Shown here piece by piece: positions 47,040 through 58,207 of a stretch of DNA of 64,000 nucleotides. A model generated the notes under the pieces. It was given only the letters and a program-made list of their open reading frames with translations. It made no database searches and was not told the origin of the DNA. The translations under genes were made by a program, and so were the position numbers. This stretch comes from Halocaridina rubra (lineage: Eukaryota > Arthropoda > Malacostraca > Decapoda > Atyidae), in NCBI GenBank assembly GCA_037179515.1, contig JAXCGZ010003822.1:85001-149000 (forward strand), read 5' to 3'. Within the stretch, counting starts at the first letter, position 1. The number at the start of each line of letters is the position of its first letter.

Positions 47040-48689
47040 CTAAAGACTTACTTTATTGACCAAAAACAGAATATTATATATAGTTGGTGTGAACTGAAAA
47101 GTAATGTGTAGTACACCCTGGGGAGTTTTTATAAAGATAATATCAGAACATTCCTGACCTCGCTTTGAATACCGATCCCGTTTCGTGATTGAGAGGAAGG
47201 GTAATGATACAATACTTTCTTATTTAGTTGTACTTTTAGGCATTTTATTTTGGTAAGGACCTTATGTTCTATTGCCATTTATATTTTAATTGGATTATAT
47301 GATTTTCATTGCACCTTTATAAGTAGCAGAGTATTTTTTTCTCAGATTAATTATGTACTACAATGACAAATATGCCATTTTTGTATTACTTGTCATATGA
47401 GCTGATTAGAGGGGCTATACCATGTGGTGGGGATAGATAATGCGTCTTTCATATTCCGTGCATGTTATAAAAGCCAACAAAAAGGGTTAGGCAAAGTAGG
47501 GCTGGCAATCCCAACTTCCCTGAATATTCTTTCTTTCCGCTAAGCAATAGAGGTGCAGGTATGCATGATATGAAGAAACCAGCTTTGGCATGATATGACA
47601 TAATTTGAAAGTGAAAACAAGTTTAATGTAAAGGTAATACTAATGATACTATGATAAGAGATAAAGAGAGAGAAAGAGGGATGCTTTGTTTGTAATATTA
47701 AAAGACACCAAAGTTACTATGAAAAAAGGAGCCCCATTTTTGTTATAGTAATGAAATGCTTATGAAGGATGTAGATGGAAACTCTTGAAACAGTGTTCAT
47801 TAGTTTCTGTTAGTGAAATAAGCTTTAATACTACTTGAGGGTGATTATGATAGTCAGGTCCTCATTAGTGCATTGCATGATGACATATATTCTACTATAT
47901 AAAAACTTGTGAAACTTTCATGACCCAAATAATCAATATTTCAACAAATGTGATTATTTACAGGTTTACGAGAGGTCTTTTGGCATGCAGAACACATTTG
48001 AGGATGCAGTGCCCATCATCGTTGTTATTAATGCCTTAGAAGATGTATGCTGCAGATGTATGATCTATGGGCATAATGTTAGAAGATGAGTATAAACTTC
48101 TTGTTTTGTCATTGTTTGCAATTTGAAATCAAATTATGGTACTTCATATGGCTTCTTATAGGATGTTTGTTATTTCTCAGTGTTACATAACTTACTTGAC
48201 ATTCCAGGAAGTGACAAAGTGATGCGGATTTCTCTAGTATGTCGGCAAGTACTGCAAGATACTGATATTACTTCCGCCAGTTGCCTATGCATCAGTCCTT
48301 GGTGTGTAGATATCACAGGACATGATAATTGCAGATGAGTACAGAATAGGCTTCTAATTTTGTCTTGTTTTACTTTTGGATTGATCTTTGTTCGTAGTTG
48401 GTTAGAATATATTTGTTATTAGAGTTTTGCCTTATATTTCAAAAACTTATAGCACACTCCTTCCATTTGCAGTAATGTATGGCTCATGCTCATCGATATG
48501 TAAATATAAAGGGGACTACAAGCAACACATCATCAAGAAGTATGCTGGAGGATAGCATCTCTGACCATACTGTGTCATAAAGCCATCTGAAATGACTCAT
48601 TTCTTTAAATAGCATTGTTACATCATTGTAATTCTGCATTAATTAAACCCTTTTGTTATCATTATTACAGCCTACATTTTTGCAGACTA
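47040..48689. other. Intergenic stretch with a decayed repeat-E relative
   Basis: 47405-47525 resembles 63110-63245 (gataatgcgtc..., gcatgttataaaagcc, ggctggcaatccca) and the E core. The rest is AT-rich without recognised genes. Confidence 0.4.
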
Positions 48690-48851
48690 TTCTTGCATAC
48701 ACTGTACGTTACAAATCTCTTATTATCCCTTCACATCTGACAAGTCATAACACTCCCCATCTCTGTTTCTCTTTGCTATATGTTTCTTCGTGCCCGGGCC
48801 CAATGAGGGCAATTTTCTTCTTCCGTCCTGGTGTCACACGCATAAAAAAAA
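48690..48851 (+). mobile_element. Element D, copy 4 (3' half)
   Basis: tattatcccttcacatctgacaagtcataacactccccatctctg and ttcttcgtgcccgggcccaatgagggca, with the tail ccgtcctggtgtcacacgcat and poly(A). Confidence 0.75.
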
Positions 48852-51757
48852 AGCAAGCGACAATTTGCACACAGCTTGAAGACTGATGTTTATTAACACT
48901 ACAAGTCATATGTTGACCCTCCTAATAAGTTAGACATTTTTAGGCTTGTTTTTAATTGTTTCCCAACTCAAGCACAATTGAATTTTATTTTAACGTTATT
49001 GCCAGCAGCATAACAATGTCTCAGGTTGCAAGAGATGTTACTTGTAATCAGTCTTCAACTAGTTGGGACTAGAAATCACACCATATCTCCTCTGGTACTT
49101 CAGAATATATGTGATTTCCATAATGTACTCATACTAAATGAATTTACAACCAGTTAGCAAGTTGCTTTCTTTCTGGTTACAAGCATACTTAGTTTGAATA
49201 TGCTGTATCGATAACTGCAAACCATATTGAACAGCTTACTTCAAGTCTTCATTGTATTGGATGCCTTATTTTACGTATTGATATTATTGCAGTGTACTTC
49301 TTCCTCTTTTAGCTAATTACTTTTTAGCCTTGTCTTACAGCACTCCAATAGACAATAAAGTTACTCGAGAACTGAGAATGAAATATTACTTTGCCCTATG
49401 AACCACAAGCTTACTAAGGGTGTTCAGGACAAGTATATTCACTTGTGAGATATTCCATCAGCCTAATTTGGAAACTGCTACATGTCATGCTCGTGTCTTA
49501 GAGAGCATAGTCATGTATTTATAAGATAATATGTTAGTAAAAATTGTATTTTCTTGACAAATTATCGTTGTCTTCTAAATTTGATATACAATATCCAGCT
49601 CTTCTAATCACCACGTTGGAGGAGATAGAAGTATATAGCAGTCTATAATGAGAAATTCTATGGTATTATTGGCATGCCAGAAAACTGAAATTATTTTGGC
49701 TTTTGCCATCACTCTTAGGCATGGCTTTGAAACTGTCACATTTCATCATTCGGTCCTTTGACATTTTATGTTGCATTATTTGTCTCTTCTCTATCTGTAG
49801 TGCAGATACAGACACACTGCTCTTATTAATTTTATATTACTTGATTCTCTTCTGTCAGTTCTGTTTGTATTGTACACACGGACTTGCAGCTTCAATTCAT
49901 TTTTAAGCGTTAATCTTATTCTGTCCTTTGATCATGGTTCCTGTTTATTTACTCTAATTGTATAATTATTGTAAGCTCAGACTTACAGCATTCATGCATG
50001 TGTTTATAATCGACCTCTCCTGTTACTTTCGTCTTTGTGTTTGTATGTCTAGTATTACACCGGCTTGCAGGTATCATTCTTAATCTTTCTAGTCAGGTAA
50101 TTTTCTTTAATATGTAGTTTAAGTACATATTCATATTACAGTAATATTGAAGTATAACTTTGTTTGATATGATTAGGTTCATTGCAGTATTTTCATTTAC
50201 TCTTCTTTATTAGATCATTGCTACTATAGTTCACTCATGCTTACTTGGTCTTAAAACAACACCTATTTCATGGCTATACAATAAAGTTGATTGCTAACTA
50301 TGTATTGTATTTAAATTAAACTTTTACGACTGATGAACGAATAACTTCTGTGTAGTTGTGAAGTAGTTTCATTTTATAAACCTTGATAACTACACAGATA
50401 CTCTGTAGAACAAGAATTGGTTTGTTTATAGACCACATTTGCATGAGCGGACTGCTATTCTTTTTGGCATTGACATTTAAGGGACTCTTACCTGGGTTAC
50501 GCAGGTAGAAAAATAATTGATTTGCTGTGTGATGAAAAGTTTCTCCTCAGATATATCCTTTATAATCATTTAAGATGTTTTAATTACCAATGATATTAAG
50601 ATATACTAGAATGAAAATAACAGAACAATCCTACCACTTTAGGCATCTTATATTTTTAAAAGGATTATGGTGTTACTCAAGACTATTTAATTACATATTG
50701 CATTTCGGAGATTGATTTCGAGACCGTTTATACAAGGTGTCTCTCAGCTGTTGTGTAGTTTTTCCAGAGGTTGTTACTTGAGGTCTTTCTGCACTTCTGA
50801 CTACTGGTCGTTGTGTCAGGAAGTTGCTGTTTGTACTTATTCCTATATTGTATATAAGTCTTATCGTTAGTTCAGGGCACATATAACTGATTATACATAA
50901 TAAATTAACAATTTTGGGTCACTGAAACTGTTAAGGGGATGGAAACTTAGCTGTCTTTATTTCAGCACTTAAGATTCTAGGTATTACATATACAGTGTTA
51001 GCTTTATGGTAAGGTATGTTATAAGTTAATTTTAAACTCTGGCTGTTCAGACACTCCATAGTCAAATAGCGTTTGTAGGTGTGAAGGCGACGTTAGTCCG
51101 ACTTGGCAGGTTAAAGGTTTGGGGATGTAGATCTGAGCTGTCAGGATTGTTCTACCTACGAAGTACAACCCTCGGGTTCTCAATCGTTCTAGCATATTGT
51201 AAAACCTCTTAGGGAGTGGGGAGGAAGAACATGGGGGTTGATCACTAGTACTGCCCCCCGGGGGATTGTTGAGCCATTTGTAAATTAATTCTCTCAGAAA
51301 CAATGACTTTGGTCTATGAAAGTTAAAATGTGAATGAAACAGCGATGCTTAGTAATCAATATTTGCCTCTCACTTAATCAAAGAGTGTTATTATTCTGCC
51401 TTCTTTGGCATAGGCTGGATATACATTTGCTGCCCCTGACCGAGCTACGTTGTAGTAGGGTTACTCATGCAAGTATTGATACTTCCTGAATAACTTTGTT
51501 ATATAACGTGCATAAGTATTCTTGTACGTTTTGGATTTGTTACACTGTATTCAGCTTCCACTCTTTTGTTTTATAATTATATTAGATTTATGTATGTAAA
51601 AAAATTATAATAAAAAAGGAAATAAAAAGCCACGATGACGAGTCAAATTCGTCCCCTTGAGTAGGAAGTGGCATGATGCCCTCCAATGACTACCCCCAAT
51701 ATTGGGAGAGGACATAACTGACTGAGTGGTTAGATTTTTTGTTTTCTTTTTTAAGAA
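48852..51757. other. Long AT-rich stretch without recognised genes
   Basis: I see no supported exon, RNA gene or repeat family over ~2.9 kb. A 94-codon - strand frame at 51019-51303 is noted under rejected items. Confidence 0.45.
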
Positions 51758-52008
51758 CGTACATACATACATATACCTTGGCTGTTTCCCCCTTAAATTG
51801 GGGGGTAGCCGACATCAAAAAAGGAAAACAGTTTGGGGAGAAGTTATTCTCCCCCCACTCCCCTTCTTCTTTGACGTCTCACAGGAGGTTGGTACAAGGG
51901 GGAGGGATTCCCAGTCCCCCCGCCCCGTCCACTTTTAGTCGCCTTTTACGACAGGCAGGGAATACGGTGAGGCTATTCTTTGATATTGTGCCCGCCCCAC
52001 AGGGCACA

Positions 52009-52010
<2 letters not shown>
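51758..52010 (-). repeat. Dispersed repeat E, copy 2 (longer)
   Basis: Same sequence as 16903-17072, with extra internal ctccccccactcc and a 3' extension to cccgccccacagggcacagg. It directly abuts an AT tract. Confidence 0.8.
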
Positions 52011-52456
<446 letters not shown>

Positions 52457-52534
52457 TTTATATTCACTGCACCATACGTAATTGAATGTTATTTTTTTGA
52501 GACTTAATATTTATATTCTCAACTGCATCTTTAC

Positions 52535-52780
52535 AAGGTAAGACCCAACCTCTGGTGGGTGGCCCATTCAAGAATCCACTGGGGGAACAAATCAATCTCA
52601 ACTTAGTACCGGTTCCAAGCCCAGATCACGGTAAGCGTCGGTGCCAGGAAGAGCATGCGGCCGTAAAATTAAGCTATATCAACACAAGCTCCAACAGGGT
52701 AGTGCAAACAGCGACCCAATAAAACATAGGGAAAATGCTGCTGGGATGGAAGTAGCAGCTCAAGTTGTGTAGATGAGGTC
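52535..52780 (+). mobile_element. RTE-type LINE 5' leader fragment
   Basis: ctcaacttagtaccggttccaagccc and gtcggtgccaggaagagcatgcggccgtaaaa match the RTE-A 5' leader and the 14011-14141 insertion. The DNA before it (ggtgggtggcccattcaagaatcc) is of the kind that precedes this core in RTE elements. No ORF remains. Confidence 0.6.
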
Positions 52781-52833
52781 ACTGAAGGAAGACTCTTTAA
52801 TTTGCAATCTCAGCAAATTCACTCTTGCTTAAA

Positions 52834-52903
52834 CCTGAAAAGTAACTGAAAAAGCATATGCAAAATTCACAACTCCTGGAACCTGAAAAGTAACTGAAAA
52901 AGG
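52834..52903. repeat. Two direct copies of a 23-bp sequence
   Basis: acctgaaaagtaactgaaaaag occurs at about 52835 and again at about 52882. Confidence 0.8.
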
Positions 52904-52929
52904 GTATAAGTAACACAAGAAAATATTAT

Positions 52930-54050
52930 TATTATTACCAAGAGAATTTAGAATTAAATAGACTATTAAGTATTAACCAACATGGTTTCAGACCGAAACT
53001 TTCGACGGAAACTGCACTGCTTAAAGTTACGAATAGTATATATAATAATATAGATATGAAAAAAAATATCTATGCTTGTATTATTGGACTTATCAAAAGC
53101 CTTCGACAGTGTAAACCATGAAATTCTTTTAAGTAAATGTATTAACTTAAATATTGATCCAAGCTGGTTTAGCGAGTATCTATCTAATCGTAAACAGTCC
53201 ATACGTCTTAACATTATCTCTGTGCCAAAAAATGTATCATTTGGTGTTCAACAGGGATCAGTACTTAGTCCTATCCTCTTCTCCATTTACGTAAATGATC
53301 TATCTTCTTTCATTTCTGACTGTCTAGTCGTACAATATGCAGATGACACTCAACCACTCCTTAGTGGTGATATTAGTAATCTCCCAGAGCTAACTTTAAG
53401 AGCAGAAAACACTCTGTCAAAAATTAAAACCTATTTCCAAGAAATTGGGCTGTTAATTAATGAAAGTAAAACACAGTGCATATTTATTGGTTCAAGGTTC
53501 CACATAGCACAAATTCCAGAAAACACAATTAATTTTTGCGACAATATTATCACAACTAGCAAAACAGTCAAAAACCTAGGAATTCACTTTGATAACCACA
53601 TGTTGTTTGATTCCCACATAGATAAAGTATGCAAAAAGGTTACAGGAACAATAATGTACTTATCACGTATAAAAGACAATTTTGAGACTACCACTCGAAT
53701 AACTGTTGTTGAATCTCTAGCCCTAAGTCACATTAATTACTGCACAACTGTTTGGGGAGCTACCACTAAGACTCAGATGAACAGAATACAGAAGCTTATT
53801 AATTTTGCAGCTCGAGTTGCCCTGGGAGGAATAAGAAAATATGACCACATCACACCAGCTCTAAATAAACTTGGGTGGCTGCGGGCAGAAAATAAGGTCG
53901 CTTTATGCTATTTATGTTTTTGTATTCAAAATTTTGGACCATCATTATCCTAGCTGGCTATTTGATTTAAAAACAGTCAGGGATGTAAGGGGAACCAACA
54001 CAAGACAGAGCAGTGAGCTCTTAATTCACAGAACAAACACAGAAGCATTT
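52930..54050 (+). pseudogene. LINE F2, internal RT fragment truncated at both ends
   Basis: It matches F1 ORF2 from INQHGFRPKLSTETALL to HRTNTEAG. The RT motifs are DLSKAFDSVNH, FGVQQGSVLSPILF (Pro to Gln) and an intact YADD at ~53335-53350. Frameshifts occur in the A run near 53065 and by an inserted T at ~53904. The last ~40 codons, the 3' UTR and the tail of the family are missing, unlike a normal LINE insertion. Confidence 0.85.
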
Positions 54051-54241
54051 TCTATCTCTCAGTAAAGATATCTTGCTCTATCACTCCATTTTTCTCTCCA
54101 CAGTTTCATCTTTATATCTATTTACTTTCCTCTCTGGCAACATATATGGTAACAATTCAATATTTGTCGATGATAATTCATAAATATGAAGTTCATATGC
54201 AGTGCATGCTCTTAGGTCCAGAAGACTGAAATTACAGATAC

Positions 54242-54247
54242 TTTATT
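54242..54247 (-). terminator. Candidate polyadenylation signal AATAAA
   Basis: The hexamer on the - strand lies ~175 nt after the stop of the exon candidate at 54423-54632. Confidence 0.3.
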
Positions 54248-54422
54248 CACGTTCCTTTTGTTGCAAGTAAAATGAAATATGTGACATGGTGGTGTTCACT
54301 GTACTAAACCTAGTTTGTACATACTTCATTAGAAGTGCAACTAAGGGATAAAATGAGCTATTGTGTATGCTGTGATACAAGTATTCTGCACCTGAATGCT
54401 GTTATTAATTACTAAAGGTACT

Positions 54423-54632
54423 TCAGATATTGTCACATAGAACTGGAATCCCCAGAAGATATTTCTTCGAGCCTACAGCTAATGACAGAGGGCATGGCAG
54501 TGGGAGAGTTATTAAAACATTAGCGTGAATTACATCACTCCAGGAGAATGGAAGTGTTTTACCACCATCCCCTATGACCAATCTTCGCTTCATCCATACA
54601 GCTGGCAATAACTTTTCTCTGTGAAGTTCCTT
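54423..54632 (-). CDS. Candidate terminal exon of an unrecognised gene
   Basis: After an acceptor-like cgtgaagcag, 69 codons read KELHREKLLPAVWMKRRL, then GDGGKTLPFSWSDVIHANV, ending GIPVLCDNI and stop. It continues in phase from the exon candidate at 54805-54982. The pyrimidine tract is modest. An AATAAA follows at 54242-54247. The composition looks coding, but the family is unknown. Confidence 0.35.
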   Translation of the reverse strand, partial: KELHREKLLPAVWMKRRLVIGDGGKTLPFSWSDVIHANVLITLPLPCPLSLAVGSKKYLLGIPVLCDNI

Positions 54633-54804
54633 CTGCTTCACGCGCATGTCAGAGACGTGAAAAAATTCATACTATAAATAAAAGAACATGCCTCATTTAC
54701 ATCAGTTTGATTGATCCCTCGAAAAGAACTTGAGTTCCACATACAGTCAGTTTCCATTATGTTGCTAATATTTGCTTTACAAATGATATAGTGCTTTTAT
54801 ATAC

Positions 54805-54982
54805 CTGACTCTTAAAGACTTTAAGGATATTTGAGTAATTAGTACTTAACTCAATAAGCATTTTTGGGTGAAAGAGGGGATCATGTGCACTCTCCTTACT
54901 CCGTACCAGGTTTGACTTCCTAGAGGAAGAGGATATACGAAGTCCAGCAGCAGTCACTCCCTTGCTGCTCCCCATCATATGC
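54805..54982 (-). CDS. Candidate internal exon of an unrecognised gene
   Basis: The acceptor is cctcctgagtag (AG at 54983-54984). The frame reads HMMGSSKGVTAAGLRISSSS, later HDPLFHPKMLIELSTNYSN, to KVFKSQ, and the donor is cag|gtatat at 54804. It ends in phase 0 and joins in frame to 54632. It could be a chance open frame. Confidence 0.35.
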
Positions 54983-55392
54983 CTACTCAGGAGGCATGAC
55001 CAAGAGGATAAAAAATTTTATGTAATAATGGTGGCAAATAAAATGTAATGAAATATTTTTATTTATTTTATTAATTACAAGAGTCTCCGGTTCAAATACA
55101 ATTCTACCCCAAATAAATATGTAATCTAAATACACTTCAAAGCTCTCGTATTTAAGATGTTAGAGAGCCTTACACACTTTCTTCATTTCTCTTTTTCTCT
55201 CTCCGAGTGAATAATAGAGTACACATTTAAGGCTCCTACACGAAAATTACTGGAGTTATGAAGTGTATAGACTACATACTTATCTGGTACCCCAGATCAA
55301 CACACAAGTATCTATATACTTCATGGTTCTTGTCTTTTACATGTTGGGTATTACATGCATCCTTTATTCCCTCTTTTTGAGGGAATAATTAG

Positions 55393-55655
55393 AGTATACT
55401 ACAGCTGAAGGTTTTTTGAACTAAACAGGGCTGTCCAGAACAGTTCGATGTTAAGTCTTCCTTCAGTTACGGTTCTTTTTCTATGCCTACATCAACACTG
55501 AATATTCGTTACACACCTCATATTATCCCTTTACATCTGACAAGACATTACACTCCATTTCCGTTTCCCTTTATTTTATATATTCTTCGTGCCCAGACCT
55601 GATGAGGGCTGTTTTATTTGATTTTTTGGCTCGTTCTGGTGTCACAATCATAAAC
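55393..55655 (+). mobile_element. Element D, copy 5 (left half of an inverted pair)
   Basis: It starts at tactacagctgaagg (5' ~45 bp missing). The body is cagttcgatgttaagtcttccttcagttacgg. The 3' end is ttcttcgtgcccagacctgatgagggct plus gttctggtgtcacaatc. Confidence 0.85.
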
Positions 55656-55695
55656 AAAAATATATGCATAAGGTTCCAACATATAACAGACATGT

Positions 55696-56030
55696 TTTTT
55701 TGTTATTGTGACACCAGGACGGGCAAAAAATAAACAAAAAACTTTAAAATAAAACAGCCCTCATCGGGCCTGGGCACGAAGAATACATAAAGTAAATAGA
55801 AACAGAGATGGAGAGCGTAATGACTTGTCAGATGTGAAGGGATAATAAAAGATGTGTGATGAATATCCAAGAATATTCAGTGTAGCTGTAGGCATAGAAA
55901 TAGAACCGTAACTGAAGGAAGACTTAACATCGAACTGTCCTGGACAGACCTATTTAAGTTAAAAAAAACCTTCAGCTGTAGTATCGCAACGGGTGGCTGT
56001 GCAATGAGCCAACCTACTACTACTACTCTA
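55696..56030 (-). mobile_element. Element D, copy 6 (right half of an inverted pair)
   Basis: Full-length D on the opposite strand, tail to tail with copy 5 across ~40 bp. Its 5' end is gtaggttggctcattgcacagccacccgttgcgatact. Confidence 0.85.
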
Positions 56031-56806
56031 GGATGTCCAGATTGATTCTTACCGTGGCAGAAAATATACAATGATTTAATAACCCAAACAGAGCTCCAAC
56101 TTTAGAAGTGATAGCAGCAAATGATTCAGTCACAAAAAAGTTGGAGCCTAGTCTCTATTATTACCTCTCAGAGGAAGGGACTATAGAATGCATGTAATAA
56201 TCGGTTTGTAAAAGACAAGAGCTATGAAGAATATAGAAATGTATGCGTTTATCTGGATTGCCTGATAAGTATGTAGTCTATACAAATTTCATTAACTCCA
56301 GTCAATTACATGTATGAGCCTTACATGTATACTCGATTATTCACTTACAGAGAAATGGAATAAAGTATGTATGAAAGGCTCTCCAACATCTAAATGATAA
56401 GAGCTATGTAGTGTGTGGAGACTACATATTTATCTAGGGTGCCAGATTACTATTTAGTTTCTAAACATTTCAAAGCTTCTGTCTTAAGTACAGTAGCTTA
56501 AGAATTATGTACATATTATCTCTCAGAAAGAGGCAATCGAGTATTTATATACAGCTCCAATGACAAGAAGATAAAGAGCTTATGAATGTGTAGATACTAT
56601 ATGGTAATCTGGGATGATATACTATACTACGTCTGTATAGTCGTGCAAAAATAATCTGCTCAAAAAATGCGCATAATTTGCTATATATGGACACAAATAT
56701 TCATAGGTGGAAAACTACAGATTACCTAAGACGAAGGGTATTTTGAGCAAGGTATAGTAATAAACTGCCAACGGCAATTTTCCGAATTTCCATCTAGAAG
56801 TCATAC
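56031..56806. other. Unassigned AT-rich stretch
   Basis: No repeat family or gene recognised. Confidence 0.4.
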
Positions 56807-56909
56807 CAAGAGGATATTTGTTCTTTTTTTCATTAGATTTATATCTACTTTAAATCTAATACGTGGTAACCATGGGCCACAGCATCCTAAATTAGAATGG
56901 AGGTCACAT
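56807..56909 (-). CDS. Weak exon candidate
   Basis: The strong acceptor cgtaattttttcag precedes a frame reading CDLHSNLGCCGPWLPRIRF and on to a donor ttg|gtatga. Phase does not match the neighbouring candidates, so it is listed only as coding-like. Confidence 0.2.
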
Positions 56910-57451
56910 CTGAAAAAATTACGCCACACAAAATCCGTGTAGCAGTCAGTATGACTGCTTCTATTTAATATCAACAATTTCACAAGATCCATGATAATGA
57001 AGAATAATGTTAAACAGAGACTAATACAGATTGTTTTGGAACTCTTTCTTCCATGACTGCAAAGATATCCTTTTTCAGAATACGCTGATGCATGGTGCCA
57101 ACTTCAACTTAATACTTTAAGGGCCTAAAACTAAAAGTGAAAAGGAGATACAGGCAAATGCTATGGGTCAGAGTTCCCTAAGTCTTGGGTAACATGCTAT
57201 ATTCCACCAGTTTAATTACAGAAAAATATTAGCAATGATTATTTTTGCAGCAACTAAAATAGCAACGACATTTAATAAAACGAAATCACAAATTTTATTC
57301 TTATATGAAGAGATATTTGTCTCTTCTCTTTGAGATTACGCCATATAAACAGCATTTCATCTAATTGGTGAAGTGATACAGTTTGTAAAATACACACCAC
57401 ACTAGATATATCCTTCATAAAGGTAAGTAACACCAGAAGACATGCAAGGAA

Positions 57452-57486
57452 GTTACGGTTCCGGTTTTTACGTCACGGATACAGTA
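57452..57486 (-). mobile_element. SINE-A tail fragment
   Basis: The - strand reads atccgtgacgtaaaaaccggaac, matching the SINE-A 3' end (gtccgtgacgtaaaaccgaaac) only. Confidence 0.4.
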
Positions 57487-57859
57487 AATATGAATTACAC
57501 AACCCCAACTGGACAGTGGTACCCTGCTAAAGGTATGCAAGTGTAATTATCAAGTCTATAAGAAATTATTTGTTTCTCTGGTGCAGTTCCTTACCTTTTT
57601 TTCCAGATATTACAGTGACAGTGATTTAAAATTTCAAAAATTCACATGTTACAACCAACACATTAAGCTAATATAAAATTCACAAAGAAATATAATGTAC
57701 AGTACAATATACTTTTCACAAAGTTCATTATTAACATTTACTCTTTAGATTATAAGGACACTATTTTTCTTTAGAGAAGAACAAGCTATGAGAATGAAGT
57801 CTCCATTATTAAAGCATGAAGAAGGTTTAGTATGCATGAATTTACATGCGCTGCTTCAC

Positions 57860-58027
57860 CCTGTGGTAATTACGAACCAGGCACCCAAATATTTGAAGTT
57901 TTCTATTTGTTAAGTTGTGCATTTCTCTACATGACTTAACTTTTTTTTTCGACAAGATGTAATATACTGCTGGAGAGAGCAAGATAACCAAAAATATAAT
58001 AGAAAGGAGATGGTTAGGCTTCGTCAT
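57860..58027 (-). CDS. Weak first-exon candidate: type II membrane-protein-like N-terminus
   Basis: The ATG at 58027 opens MTKPNHLLSIIFLVILLSPA, a hydrophobic segment, then KKKVKSCREMHNLTNRKLQ and FGCLVRNYHR, up to a donor agg|gtgaag. The shape is that of a signal-anchored enzyme. No downstream exon could be linked with confidence. Confidence 0.25.
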
Positions 58028-58108
58028 ACCGTGCCTGTCATCAGCCCTTTCCATGTGAGTGTATGTATGCATGCATATATAATTTTATCAATCTGCCTAT
58101 TATATTCC

Positions 58109-58111
<3 letters not shown>

Positions 58112-58204
<93 letters not shown>
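58112..58204. repeat. (AT)n microsatellite bordering the tRNA-like array
   Basis: Pure AT dinucleotides up to the first array unit. On the - strand it follows the SINE-G trailer. Confidence 0.95.

Positions 58205-58207
<3 letters not shown>

Noticed and set aside
47940..48110. Possible exon after tatttacag (VYERSFGMQNTFEDAVPII)
   Set aside because: One acceptor-like site and a short frame only, with no partner exon or homology.
51019..51303. 94-codon - strand frame with a proline/serine-rich part
   Set aside because: No motif, signal or splice support. Composition alone is not enough.
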